Shown here: positions 18,025 to 26,168 of the stretch, piece by piece
Layout of the letters: every line of letters begins with the position of its first letter
Position numbering within the stretch: the stretch's first letter is position 1
NCBI GenBank assembly: GCA_003246035.1
Contig: QKBP01000114.1
Span: forward strand, 1 to 28,151
DNA length: 28,151 nt
Reading direction: 5' to 3'
DNA from: Desulfuromonadaceae bacterium
GTDB lineage: Bacteria > Desulfobacterota > Desulfuromonadia > Desulfuromonadales > SZUA-401
The notes under the pieces: generated by a model
Told to the model about the DNA's origin: nothing
What the model saw: the letters and a program-made list of their open reading frames with translations, nothing else
Databases searched by the model: none
Position numbers and translations under genes: made by a program

Positions 18025-19011
18025 TCAGCGCGGAAGGGTGCCGATTTTTTCGCTATGGTGGCAGGCGGCGAGGTGGCCTGGGCGCTTTTCCTCGAGCAGG
18101 GGGAGGGTCTCCCGACAGAGTGCGTCGGCGTAACGGCACCGGGGGTGAAACGGGCACCCGGAGGGGATCTCGATCTGTGAGGGGGGTTCGCCATGAAGGA
18201 GCGGCGCCTGGCGGGGACGGTCGGGGTCGGGGTGGGGGATCGCGGCGAGCAGGGCCTCGCTGTAGGGGTGCTGGCAGCCTCCGAAAAGCGCTTCGCTGGT
18301 GGCGAGCTCGACGATCCGCCCGAGGTACATGACGGCGACGCGGGTGCTGATATGCTCGATGACCGACAGGTCGTGGGCGATGAACAGGTAGGTCAGCTCG
18401 AACTCCTGCTGGATATCCTGCAGAAGGTTGATGATCTGGGCCTGAATCGAAATGTCCAGAGCCGAGACCGGTTCGTCGGCGATGATCAGCCGGGGGCGGA
18501 CCGCCAGGGCACGGGCGATGCCGATCCGCTGGCGTTGACCGCCGGAAAACTCGTGCGGAAAACGATGCAGGTGCTCGGCCTCGAGTCCGACGGTTTCGAG
18601 CAACTCGGTGCAGCGCCGGCGCAGGCTCTTCCTCTCGGTTGAACCATGGATTCGCAGCGGCTCGGCGAGGATGTCGCCGACCCGCATGCGTGGATTGAGG
18701 GACGAGAAGGGGTCCTGAAAGATCATCTGCATGGCGCTGCGCAGGGGGCGAAGCTCCCGGTTCGACAGGTGGGAAATATCCCGGCCATTGAAGACGATCT
18801 TCCCCTGCTCGGGCTCCAGCAGCCGCAGCAGGAGTTTTCCGGTCGTCGACTTGCCGCACCCCGACTCGCCGACCAGGCCGAGAGTCTCACCCGGGTAGAG
18901 GGTGAAGCTCACGCCGTTGACGGCATGCACCCTCCCTCCTTTCGGGTTGCCGGGGCCCCGTGGCAGGCTGAAGCTGTGATGCAGATTCGAGACTTCGAGC
19001 AGCGGTTGCAT
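18025..19011 (-). CDS. oppF: Oligopeptide/dipeptide ABC transporter ATP-binding protein, OppF/DppF type
   Basis: One of two ATPase subunits of a peptide (or nickel) importer (328 aa). Walker A GESGCGKS, signature LSGGQRQR (as FSGGQRQR), and Walker B LIIADEPVSALD are present. The OppD/F-type C-terminal extension has CPFHPRCRYADALC and a later cysteine, the four-cysteine pattern common in this subfamily. AGGAG precedes the ATG, and only three bases separate it from the oppD stop. No permease or binding-protein gene is adjacent on either side. Confidence 0.95.
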   Translation of the reverse strand: MQPLLEVSNLHHSFSLPRGPGNPKGGRVHAVNGVSFTLYPGETLGLVGESGCGKSTTGKLLLRLLEPEQGKIVFNGRDISHLSNRELRPLRSAMQMIFQDPFSSLNPRMRVGDILAEPLRIHGSTERKSLRRRCTELLETVGLEAEHLHRFPHEFSGGQRQRIGIARALAVRPRLIIADEPVSALDISIQAQIINLLQDIQQEFELTYLFIAHDLSVIEHISTRVAVMYLGRIVELATSEALFGGCQHPYSEALLAAIPHPDPDRPRQAPLLHGEPPSQIEIPSGCPFHPRCRYADALCRETLPLLEEKRPGHLAACHHSEKIGTLPR

Positions 19012-19014
19012 CGT

Positions 19015-19974
19015 CTACTCCTGCCAGCGGCGCACCAGGTGGCCGGGCGCAATTTCCTTGAGGGTAGGGATCGCGCCGCGCCGGGGTGCAAACGGTGCCG
19101 GGCAACGGTCGAGGAACGTTTCGGAGAGGCCATGCTCGGAGCGTCGCACGACGCGGGTGTCGATGCTCTTGAGCCGCTCGTGCTTGCGGCCGAGGTGCGG
19201 AACGCAGCCGAGGAGGCCCTGCGTATAGGGGTGCTGTGGGCTGGCGAAGAGCTCACGCACCGGGGCGCTCTCCATGACCATCCCGGAATACATAATCATG
19301 ACCCGGTCGGCGTACTGGGCCACCAGCCCGAGATCATGAGTGATCAGTAGCGTCCCCATGCGCCGTTCTTCCTTGAGGCGCGCGAGCAGATCGAGGATCT
19401 GGGCCTGGATGGTCACGTCGAGAGCGGTCGTCGGTTCGTCGGCGATCAGCAGTCCGGGGTCGCAGGCGAGGGCCATGGCGATCATCGCTCGCTGACGCAT
19501 CCCTCCGGAGAGCTGATGGGGATAGTCGTTGAGGCGTTTTTCAGGTGAGGAGATGCCGACTTGGCGCAGGAGTTCGATGGACTGGCTGCGGATTTCAGCC
19601 GGCGGAAGACCGCGATGCAGGCGCAGAACTTCGCCGATCTGTTCTCCGATGCGAAAAACGGGGTTGAGGGAGGTCATCGGCTCCTGGAAGATCATGCCGA
19701 TCTCGTTGCCGCGAATGCGCAGCATCTCGTGTTCGGGGAGTCGTCGCAGGTCTCGTCCGCGAAAGAAGAGCTCCCCATCGACGATCTTGCCGGGCGGAGG
19801 GACCAGGCGCATCAGGGAGAGGGCGGTCATCGACTTGCCGCACCCCGACTCGCCCACCAGCGCCAGCGTTTCACCCTCCGCGACCTGGAAGTCGATCCCC
19901 CGCACAGCCTTGACCAGCTCCCTGCGGGTGAAGAAGTAAGTGGTGAGATTGCGGACGTCGAGCAAGGGCGGCAT
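19015..19974 (-). CDS. oppD: Oligopeptide/dipeptide ABC transporter ATP-binding protein, OppD/DppD type
   Basis: The partner ATPase of oppF (319 aa). It has Walker A GESGCGKS, signature LSGGMRQR and Walker [13 protein letters not shown]. The ATG at 19974 is chosen because AGGAG lies five bases upstream and [10 protein letters not shown] is a typical N terminus; the open frame up to 20022 is leader. Its C-terminal extension keeps only one cysteine where the partner has four, so any cluster there would be lost. It begins a two-gene unit from the promoter at 20023-20051, so the permease subunits must be encoded elsewhere. Confidence 0.95.
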   Translation of the reverse strand: MPPLLDVRNLTTYFFTRRELVKAVRGIDFQVAEGETLALVGESGCGKSMTALSLMRLVPPPGKIVDGELFFRGRDLRRLPEHEMLRIRGNEIGMIFQEPMTSLNPVFRIGEQIGEVLRLHRGLPPAEIRSQSIELLRQVGISSPEKRLNDYPHQLSGGMRQRAMIAMALACDPGLLIADEPTTALDVTIQAQILDLLARLKEERRMGTLLITHDLGLVAQYADRVMIMYSGMVMESAPVRELFASPQHPYTQGLLGCVPHLGRKHERLKSIDTRVVRRSEHGLSETFLDRCPAPFAPRRGAIPTLKEIAPGHLVRRWQE

Positions 19975-20022
19975 CGGAACTCCTGGAGATGGTGGTCCGT
20001 CACGTGGTGCGGACGAATGCAT

Positions 20023-20051
20023 TTTGTACCGGAGATGTGCAGGGTGGTCAA
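20023..20051 (-). promoter_or_regulatory. Sigma-70 promoter for oppD-oppF
   Basis: On the minus strand TTGACC (20051-20046), a 17-bp spacer and TACAAA (20028-20023). The start would be near 20016, giving a leader of about 40 nt to the ATG at 19974. Confidence 0.6.
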
Positions 20052-20113
20052 GACAAGCTGCGACGATTCGCGTCGGAAACGTAAAAAATCCCCCCTTGTG
20101 TAGCTAAATAGGC

Positions 20114-20119
20114 TACAAT
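20114..20119 (+). promoter_or_regulatory. Possible -10 box for the PHP gene
   Basis: TACAAT matches five of six consensus bases about 25 bp ahead of the PHP ATG. There is no good -35 hexamer at 16-18 bp, and a 5-bp inverted repeat (GTAGC/GCTAC, 20100-20116) overlaps it. Weak call. Confidence 0.3.
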
Positions 20120-20144
20120 CAGGTTTTTTACGGGTACGGAGAGC

Positions 20145-21020
20145 ATGGAGAGATACGTCGACCTGCATTTGCACAGCACCTGTTCCGATGGCATCCACCC
20201 GCCAGAGGACGTGGTGCGCCTTGCTGTCGAAGCCGGTTGCGCCGCGATGGCGCTTGCCGACCACGATTCGATCGACGGGGTCGAGGCCGCCATTCGGACC
20301 GGCGACGAGCACGGCATTGAAGTGCTCACCGGGGTCGAATTGTCGGTGGTCTGGAAAAACTGGAACGACATCCACCTGCTCGGCTACGGCTTCGATCCGC
20401 GACACCCTGACCTCTGCGGCGCGCTCGAGGATTTTCGCGCCTATCGCGAGACCCGTAACGAAAAGATCGTAGCCAACATCAACGTGCGTCTCGCCGAGGA
20501 ACAGCGCGAGCTGCTCGACTTTTCCCGGGTCGCCGAGCTGGCCTCCGGGGCGCTGGGTCGTCCCCACATCGCGCGGGCACTGATGGAGAAGGGGTACGTG
20601 AGGGACATGGACGAGGCCTTCCGTCGTTATCTGCGCCCCTGCAACGTTCCCAAGTGGGCGTTTCCCGTTGACCAGGCGATCGCGCTGATCCATCGTGCCG
20701 GTGGGGTGGCTGTCTTGGCGCACCCCCCCTTCATCACGCCGAGCCGCTCGCGACTGGAACGGCTCGTGGGGGCTTTTGCCGAGATGGGGATGGACGGCCT
20801 CGAGGTCTACAACGGCGGTGCGGGGGACGACAACCTCCCCTGGTACCTGGGGTTGGCGCGGCGACACAACCTGATCGTGACCGGGGGGTCCGATTACCAC
20901 GGAATTCAGGGGAACAGCGAGAAGATCGGTTTCATCCGCAGCGAGATGCGCATCCCGTACCGCTGCGTCGACGAGATTCGCAGTTGCCTGGCGCGCAGGG
21001 GATCTGCCAGCGTCGGGTGA
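20145..21020 (+). CDS. yciV: PHP-family phosphoesterase, RNase AM/YciV type
   Basis: A 291-aa cytoplasmic metal-dependent phosphoesterase of the YciV/TrpH class. E. coli YciV (RNase AM) is a 5'-3' exonuclease that trims rRNA 5' ends and acts on short nucleotides. Metal-site motifs are in place: H8 and H10 in DLHLHST, D15, H40 in ADHDS, E65 in GVELS, then LAHPPF and GGSDYHG near the C terminus. GGAGAG precedes the ATG. The SlyD-like gene starts 35 bp after its stop, so the two may be co-transcribed. Family is sure; the exact substrate is by homology only. Confidence 0.92.
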   Translation: MERYVDLHLHSTCSDGIHPPEDVVRLAVEAGCAAMALADHDSIDGVEAAIRTGDEHGIEVLTGVELSVVWKNWNDIHLLGYGFDPRHPDLCGALEDFRAYRETRNEKIVANINVRLAEEQRELLDFSRVAELASGALGRPHIARALMEKGYVRDMDEAFRRYLRPCNVPKWAFPVDQAIALIHRAGGVAVLAHPPFITPSRSRLERLVGAFAEMGMDGLEVYNGGAGDDNLPWYLGLARRHNLIVTGGSDYHGIQGNSEKIGFIRSEMRIPYRCVDEIRSCLARRGSASVG

Positions 21021-21055
21021 CGTTTCGATACTACTCAGCACAAAAGGAGAGCATG

Positions 21056-21484
21056 ATGGCACAAGCCAAGCAAGGTGATGAAGTCAAGGTCAACTACACC
21101 GGGCGTCTCGATGACGGAACGGTTTTTGATAGCTCCGAAGGGCGTGAACCGCTGGCCTTCACGGTCGGAGGGGGGCAGGTAATTCCTGGTTTTGAAGCCG
21201 CTGTCGACGGTATGGTGGTGGGGGACTCCAAGACCATCACGATCCCCTGCGCCGAGGCGTACGGTCCCTATCGTGAGGACATGGTCCTGACGGTTCCTCG
21301 CGAGCAGCTCCCCGAGGGGCTCAACCCGGAAGTCGGACAGCAGCTTCAGATGGGGCAGTCCCAGGAGAACATGCTGATCGTCTCGGTCACCGGGGTCAGC
21401 GACGAGAGTATCACCCTCGACGCCAACCATCCCCTGGCCGGCAAGGACCTGACCTTCGACGTCGAGCTTGTCGCTATCGGCTGA
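21056..21484 (+). CDS. FKBP-type peptidyl-prolyl isomerase, SlyD/FkpB class
   Basis: A 142-aa cytoplasmic prolyl isomerase and chaperone. The FKBP core is split by an insert-in-flap domain at about 65-120, as in SlyD. Family motifs include NYTGRLDDGTVFDSS, VIPGFEAAVDGM, and the AYGPYRED start of the flap insert. The histidine-rich metal tail of E. coli SlyD is absent, so a nickel role is not supported. Two ATGs stand in tandem (21053 and 21056); the second is six bases from AGGAG and gives the usual MAQAKQGD terminus. Confidence 0.94.
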   Translation: MAQAKQGDEVKVNYTGRLDDGTVFDSSEGREPLAFTVGGGQVIPGFEAAVDGMVVGDSKTITIPCAEAYGPYREDMVLTVPREQLPEGLNPEVGQQLQMGQSQENMLIVSVTGVSDESITLDANHPLAGKDLTFDVELVAIG

Positions 21485-21519
21485 AGCGCGCTGCGCTGAG
21501 GTGAAACTGCAAACCGTTC

Positions 21520-21544
21520 GCACCCCCGGTCCCCCCGGGGGTGC
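21520..21544 (+). other. Strong GC hairpin without a U-run
   Basis: A 10-bp perfect stem (GCACCCCCGG / CCGGGGGTGC) around TCCCC, between the FKBP stop and the rlmKL start. No T-run follows, so it may only be an mRNA stability or processing hairpin. Confidence 0.6.
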
Positions 21545-21565
21545 TTCACGTTGAACCGGGAACCG

Positions 21566-23737
21566 ATGTCGGACGCACTTTTCGACCTCTTTGCCACGGC
21601 CCCTCGCGGGGTCTCCGACCTGCTCGGCGAAGAACTCGCTCGCCTGGGTGCGCTCGACGTGCGCCTTGCCCACCAGGGGGTCAGTTACCGTGGCGACCTC
21701 GCGGTTGCCTACCGCAGCTGTCTCCATTCCCGCCTGGCCGGGCATGTTCTGCTGCGCCTGGCGACCTTCCCGGTCACGTCGGCCGAGGATCTGTATCACG
21801 GCTGCAGTGAGGTTTCCTGGGAAGATCACTTCGGACCGGATCAGACCCTGGCCGTCGCCGCCACCGGCCGAGCTCCTGGTGTCGAGCATTCCCGTTTTGC
21901 CGCGCTCAAGGTCAAGGACGCCGTGGTCGATCGACTGCGCGAGCGCTTTGGCGCGCGACCGACCGTCGATACCCGCAGCCCCGACATCCGCCTGCGTCTC
22001 CACCTCGACAAGGAGGAGGGGCAGCTGTTTCTCGACCTCTCCGGTGAAAGCCTGCATCGCCGCGGTTATCGTCAACAGGGGGTGCAGGCCCCGCTCAAGG
22101 AGAACCTCGCTGCGGCGATTTTGATGCGCTGTGGCTGGCCCGAACGAGTCGCTGAGGAGGCCCCCCTGGTCGACCCGATGTGCGGTTCCGGTACGCTGGT
22201 GATCGAGGCGGCCCTGATGGCCGCGGCGGTTGCCCCGGGTCTGCTGCGTGAACGCTTCGGTTTTGCCGCCTGGCGCGGTCACGACCCCGAACTGTGGGAA
22301 CGATTGCTCGAAGCGGCTCGCGCGTCTCGCCGTGTTCCTCCCGCCGTCCCGCAGCTGTTCGGCTACGACCGCGACGATGCGGCGATTCATGCCGCCCGAG
22401 GAAACGCTGCCCGTGCGGGCGTCAGTGCCTGGCTCCAGCTCGCCTGTCAGGAGCTCTCCCTCTTGCAGCCACCGGCTGACAGGCCGGGGCTGCTGGTCTG
22501 CAATCCGCCTTACGGAGAACGCCTCGGCGAGACCCCCCAGGTCGGGGAGCTCTATGCCACCCTCGGCGATATCCTGCGCGGCCGCTTCCCAGGCTGGTCA
22601 GTCGGTGTACTGACCGGTGCTCCGGCGCTGGCCCGTCGCCTCGGGATGCGCGCTGAACGGATCAACACACTCTACAACGGCGCATTGGAATGTCGCCTGT
22701 TTCGCTTCGGTGTGCGCGAACGGAACACAGCTGCCGAGGCGAGACCGTCAAGCGCCCCGCGCGAACTCAGCCCCGGCGCAGAAGCTTTCGCCAACCGCCT
22801 GCGCAAGAACCTCAAGCGCCTCGAACCCTGGGCCCGGCGTAACGGCGTCGGCTGCCTGAGGCTCTATGATGCCGACCTCCCCGAGTACAACGTGGCGATC
22901 GATCGCTACGAGAGCTGGCTGCACGTCCAGGAATACGCCCCGCCGGCCAAAGTCGATGCCCGCCAGGCGCAGAAGCGCCTGGTCGAGATCCTCGAGGTCC
23001 TTCCGGAGGTGACCGGCATCCCCGCCGCTCGGACCTTCCTTAAGGAGCGGCGCCGTCAGAAGGGGAAGAGCCAGTACCAGAAGATGGATCGTCAGGAGAT
23101 CTTCAACGAAGTCGCCGAAGGGGACTGCCGCCTGCTGGTCAATTTTCGCGACTACCTGGACACCGGGCTGTTCCTCGACCACCGACCGATGCGCCTGCGT
23201 CTGTACCGGGAGGCTTCCGGCAAGCGTTTTCTCAACCTGTTCTGCTACACCGGCGCGGCGACGGTGCACGCCGCCAGCGGAGGCGCGCGCAGCAGTACGA
23301 GCGTCGACCTTTCGCGAACCTATACCGACTGGGCCCGCCGCAATCTTGCCCTGAACGGACTCGATACCCCTGCACACCGCGTGGTGCGTGCCGACGTCCG
23401 GGATTGGTTGTCCCGCTGCCGCGACCGGTTCGAGCTGATCTTTCTCGACCCGCCTTCCTATTCCCGCTCCAAGCGGATGGACGGAGACTTCGACATCCAG
23501 CGCGACCATCTCCAGCTGCTGTCCGACACTGCCCGCCTGCTGGAACCGGGCGGGGTCCTATACTTCTCGACCAATCTGCGTACCTTCACCCTCGACCCCG
23601 AGGTGCTCCCGGGCTTCCATGCGGAGGACCTGACCCGCCAGACCCACGACGAAGATTTCTCCCGGCGACCGCTGCACAAGTGCTGGCGTTTCGTTGCGCC
23701 GTCCACGGAGCTTGACTCGGCCTCCCAAATTGATTAA
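21566..23737 (+). CDS. rlmKL: Bifunctional 23S rRNA methyltransferase RlmKL
   Basis: A fused enzyme (723 aa; E. coli RlmL is 702) that in E. coli makes m2G2445 and m7G2069 in 23S rRNA. The N-terminal THUMP domain (about 45-165) leads to the RlmL methyltransferase, with SAM-site motif DPMCGSGT and catalytic NPPYGE at 313-318. The C-terminal RlmK methyltransferase has NLFCYTGAATVHAA and DPPSYSRSK at 628-636. ATG 21566 is preferred over the in-frame TTG at 21551, though its ribosome site is weak. Confidence 0.96.
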   Translation: MSDALFDLFATAPRGVSDLLGEELARLGALDVRLAHQGVSYRGDLAVAYRSCLHSRLAGHVLLRLATFPVTSAEDLYHGCSEVSWEDHFGPDQTLAVAATGRAPGVEHSRFAALKVKDAVVDRLRERFGARPTVDTRSPDIRLRLHLDKEEGQLFLDLSGESLHRRGYRQQGVQAPLKENLAAAILMRCGWPERVAEEAPLVDPMCGSGTLVIEAALMAAAVAPGLLRERFGFAAWRGHDPELWERLLEAARASRRVPPAVPQLFGYDRDDAAIHAARGNAARAGVSAWLQLACQELSLLQPPADRPGLLVCNPPYGERLGETPQVGELYATLGDILRGRFPGWSVGVLTGAPALARRLGMRAERINTLYNGALECRLFRFGVRERNTAAEARPSSAPRELSPGAEAFANRLRKNLKRLEPWARRNGVGCLRLYDADLPEYNVAIDRYESWLHVQEYAPPAKVDARQAQKRLVEILEVLPEVTGIPAARTFLKERRRQKGKSQYQKMDRQEIFNEVAEGDCRLLVNFRDYLDTGLFLDHRPMRLRLYREASGKRFLNLFCYTGAATVHAASGGARSSTSVDLSRTYTDWARRNLALNGLDTPAHRVVRADVRDWLSRCRDRFELIFLDPPSYSRSKRMDGDFDIQRDHLQLLSDTARLLEPGGVLYFSTNLRTFTLDPEVLPGFHAEDLTRQTHDEDFSRRPLHKCWRFVAPSTELDSASQID

Positions 23738-23740
23738 AAA
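23712..23740 (+). promoter_or_regulatory. Candidate sigma-70 promoter for the histidine kinase
   Basis: TTGACT (23712-23717), a 17-bp spacer and TAAAAA (23735-23740), inside and just past the end of rlmKL. The leader to the GTG at 23774 would be about 27 nt. Confidence 0.45.
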
Positions 23741-23744
23741 TTAC

Positions 23745-23769
23745 CCATCTTTACTCTGTCGAAAGATGG
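23745..23769 (+). promoter_or_regulatory. Hairpin overlapping the kinase ribosome site
   Basis: CCATCTTT (23745-23752) pairs with AAAGATGG (23762-23769), whose last bases form part of the GATGGAAG Shine-Dalgarno region of the kinase GTG start. If formed, the stem would reduce translation. Structure seen, effect inferred. Confidence 0.4.
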
Positions 23770-23773
23770 AAGC

Positions 23774-25147
23774 GTGTTTCGTCAATCCCTTCCATATCGC
23801 GGGCGCAGGCCTCTCCCGCAGTTGCGGGACAGCCTGGTCCTCGCTGCCCTGGCGCTGATCTCGGCGTACCTTCTGGCTGACAGTCTCATCCATCTCTTCA
23901 CCTCCGCACACCCGGTTTCGGGTGAGGCTTTCTTGCATTCGCGCCGGGAAGTGCCGCTGCGCATGCTGCTGTTTGCGGCGCAGCTGACCTGTGGCATCTA
24001 CGTCTGGCACCGCTTCCGCAGCGAGGCCCGGCTCCGTGCCGAGCACGATCGGGCCCTGCGCGAGCGGGCCGACGAAATGAGTAAATTCCAGGATATCCTC
24101 GAATCGATGCCCTCGCGGATCAGCATCCAGTCCCCCGATTTCAAGGTGCTCTACCAGAACCCCGCGCATCGCCGGGTGATCGGTGACTGTGCCGGCGAAT
24201 TCTGTTTCTTGGCCTACAGCTGCGAGGAGCATGTCTGCGAGGGCTGCCCGTTGATCAAGACCTTTGCCGACGGTGGCGTGCATGTCCTCGCGAAGAGCAA
24301 CCTGATCAATGGCGAGCTGCGGTACCTCGAGCTGGTGACAGCGCCGTTGAAAAAGGCCGACGGGACGATCGTCGCCGGAATCGAGGTTGTCCAGGATACC
24401 ACCGAGCAGGTTCGCTTCGAGCAGCACATCACGAGCCTTTCCCAGCAGCTCGCGGAGAGCAATCGCGAACTGCGGGCTTTCGGTTCGGCGCTCGCCCACG
24501 ACCTGCGTCAGCCGCTGACCCGGACCTACATGGCCGCCCAGGTTCTTGAGGAGCAATGCTCCCGCGAAGACGCTCACGTCAAGTCGCTGATGCACCTGGT
24601 CACGTCCGGTTGTGAGCAGATGGAAGAAATGGTCGAGGGGATGCTGGCGCTCAGCCGGATCGATCAGGAGGATCTCACGCTCGAACAAATCGACCTGGCT
24701 CCACTCGTCGAGGAGATCTTTCTCGATTTGCGGGCCCTCGATCCCGGCCGCATCTTTGAATTCGACTGTCCGAAGGACCTCCCGGTTTTCGGTGATCGAA
24801 AGCTGTTGCGGATCCTGCTGCAGAATCTTCTCTGCAATGCCTGGAAATACACTCGCGACGCAGCCGTCACACGTATCACCCTGAGCTTCCAGAAACTAGT
24901 CGGTGCACGGCAGATCTCGATACGGGACAACGGTATCGGTTTCGCGATGGGCGAGGCCCATGATCTTTTCCGCCCCTTCAGCCGCCTTCACAAGGACCTC
25001 GACTATCCGGGGACCGGCATCGGTCTGGCAACCGCCCGGCGCGTGGTGAACCGCCACGGGGGGCGGATCTGGGCGGAAAGCCATCCTGGTGACGGAGCCT
25101 GTTTTTTCTTTACCCTCCCGGACGAAAACGCTATACGAAGCATCTGA
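23774..25147 (+). CDS. Membrane histidine kinase with cysteine-rich PAS domain
   Basis: A 457-aa sensor kinase. Two membrane segments (about 20-42 and 62-80) flank a very short periplasmic loop, so sensing is probably cytoplasmic. The PAS domain (about 104-215) carries five cysteines, C139, C144, C150, C155 and C158, the last in a CxxCP motif. Such clusters recur in delta-proteobacterial PAS domains and may bind a metal or act as a thiol switch. The phospho-acceptor is H242 in ALAHDLRQPL; the ATPase domain has the N box (LLQNLLCNAWKY), G1 (DNGIGF) and G2 (GTGIGLA). It starts at GTG; the ATG at 23766 is out of frame. No response regulator is adjacent, so the partner is unknown. Confidence 0.93.
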   Translation: MFRQSLPYRGRRPLPQLRDSLVLAALALISAYLLADSLIHLFTSAHPVSGEAFLHSRREVPLRMLLFAAQLTCGIYVWHRFRSEARLRAEHDRALRERADEMSKFQDILESMPSRISIQSPDFKVLYQNPAHRRVIGDCAGEFCFLAYSCEEHVCEGCPLIKTFADGGVHVLAKSNLINGELRYLELVTAPLKKADGTIVAGIEVVQDTTEQVRFEQHITSLSQQLAESNRELRAFGSALAHDLRQPLTRTYMAAQVLEEQCSREDAHVKSLMHLVTSGCEQMEEMVEGMLALSRIDQEDLTLEQIDLAPLVEEIFLDLRALDPGRIFEFDCPKDLPVFGDRKLLRILLQNLLCNAWKYTRDAAVTRITLSFQKLVGARQISIRDNGIGFAMGEAHDLFRPFSRLHKDLDYPGTGIGLATARRVVNRHGGRIWAESHPGDGACFFFTLPDENAIRSI

Positions 25148-25171
25148 CCTTCATGTCTCCGGAGTGTACCC

Positions 25172-25639
25172 ATGCCGAGTTTCGCAGAGGTCCAGGCGTT
25201 TCTGCGTGAGCAGGGGTGCCTGGCGCTCGTTTTCGATCGCCGGACTCCCGATGCCGAGTCGGCGGCCCTTGCCGTCGGCTGCGCTCCGTCCGAGATCGCC
25301 AAGACCCTGGTGGTGCTGGTGGGAGGAACCCCTCTGGCCGTGGTCTGCAGCGGCGATATGCGCCTGAACAGTGCGCGGCTCAAAAAGGCCAGCGGTCGTA
25401 GCGGCAAGGTGGTTTTCCCGGACCCCGGGGAAGTCGAACGCCTGTGCGGTTATCCTCCCGGTGGGGTCAGCCCTTTTCTGCTCCCCGAAGGGATGCTGGT
25501 ACTGCTCGACGTAGGGTTACGCCGGCATGAGATCTGTTACCCTGCAGCCGGCAACGATCGCTCCGCGGTTCCCTTGTGCTGGGACGACCTCTGCCGGTTG
25601 AGTGGAGGCCATCCGGCAGAAGTCTGTATCCCGCAGTGA
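25172..25639 (+). CDS. YbaK/ProX-family aminoacyl-tRNA deacylase
   Basis: A 155-aa stand-alone editing-domain protein. This family hydrolyses wrongly charged tRNAs such as Cys-tRNA-Pro or Ala-tRNA-Pro. The key lysine K44 in IAKTLVV and the GYPPGGVSPF motif at 93-102 are present. GGAG lies eight bases before the ATG, which comes 24 bp after the kinase stop, so co-transcription is likely. The specific tRNA substrate cannot be assigned from sequence. Confidence 0.93.
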   Translation: MPSFAEVQAFLREQGCLALVFDRRTPDAESAALAVGCAPSEIAKTLVVLVGGTPLAVVCSGDMRLNSARLKKASGRSGKVVFPDPGEVERLCGYPPGGVSPFLLPEGMLVLLDVGLRRHEICYPAAGNDRSAVPLCWDDLCRLSGGHPAEVCIPQ

Positions 25640-25652
25640 TGGGGCTCGGAGC

Positions 25653-25681
25653 TGGCGAAGTGTCCGGCGATCGGGTATAGT
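25653..25681 (+). promoter_or_regulatory. Candidate promoter for bacteriohemerythrin
   Basis: TATAGT (25676-25681, five of six matches) is preceded by a 17-bp spacer and a weak -35, TGGCGA (25653-25658). It lies about 28 bp before the ATG at 25709. Confidence 0.4.
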
Positions 25682-25708
25682 GATGCATCAATCTTCGGGA
25701 GTGTGACG

Positions 25709-26110
25709 ATGTCGAAATCGTTGTGGAACGAGAACCTGGCCATCGGCGTGGAGCAGATCGACAACCAGCACCGCGAGCTGTTTGCGCGTTTCGAGCGACT
25801 GCTCGAGGCTTGTCATGAAGGGCAGGGGCGGGAGGAGCTCAAAAGAGTTCTCGATTTTCTTGCCGAGTATGTTCATGAGCATTTCGCTGCCGAGGAGGAA
25901 TTCATGTCCTCCCGCGGCTATGAAGGCCTCGTTGCCCACCAGGGGGAACACGAGGTGTTTCGCGGCAAGCTCACAGACCTGCGCCAGATCTACCAGGACA
26001 AGGGTGCGGGGATGGACCTGTTGATCACCACCAATGCTACGGTGCTCGACTGGATCATCCAGCATGTACGCAAGACCGACCGGGGGATGGCCAGGGCTCT
26101 TCAGGGTTGA
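25709..26110 (+). CDS. Bacteriohemerythrin
   Basis: A 133-aa single-domain di-iron oxygen-binding protein. All seven iron ligands can be found: H21 (NQH), H58 and E62 (HFAAE), H77 and H81 (HQGEH), H119 and D124 (HVRKTD). In microaerophiles and anaerobes it stores, delivers or senses oxygen. The ATG at 25709 is favoured over the in-frame GTG at 25703 because GGGAG lies seven bases upstream. It has its own likely promoter and a terminator. Confidence 0.95.
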   Translation: MSKSLWNENLAIGVEQIDNQHRELFARFERLLEACHEGQGREELKRVLDFLAEYVHEHFAAEEEFMSSRGYEGLVAHQGEHEVFRGKLTDLRQIYQDKGAGMDLLITTNATVLDWIIQHVRKTDRGMARALQG

Positions 26111-26135
26111 TTCGACACAGTCAGGGAAGAACGAA

Positions 26136-26164
26136 GGGCCTGCCATCCGGCAGGCCCTTTTTTT
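26136..26164 (+). terminator. Terminator of bacteriohemerythrin
   Basis: A 9-bp stem (GGGCCTGCC / GGCAGGCCC) with an ATCC loop, followed by seven T residues. It also lies just past the stop of the convergent membrane gene. Confidence 0.92.
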
Positions 26165-26168
26165 GTTA

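Noticed and set aside
23741..24688. A 315-codon minus-strand frame
   Set aside because: Antisense to the histidine kinase, which has every catalytic box in the right order.
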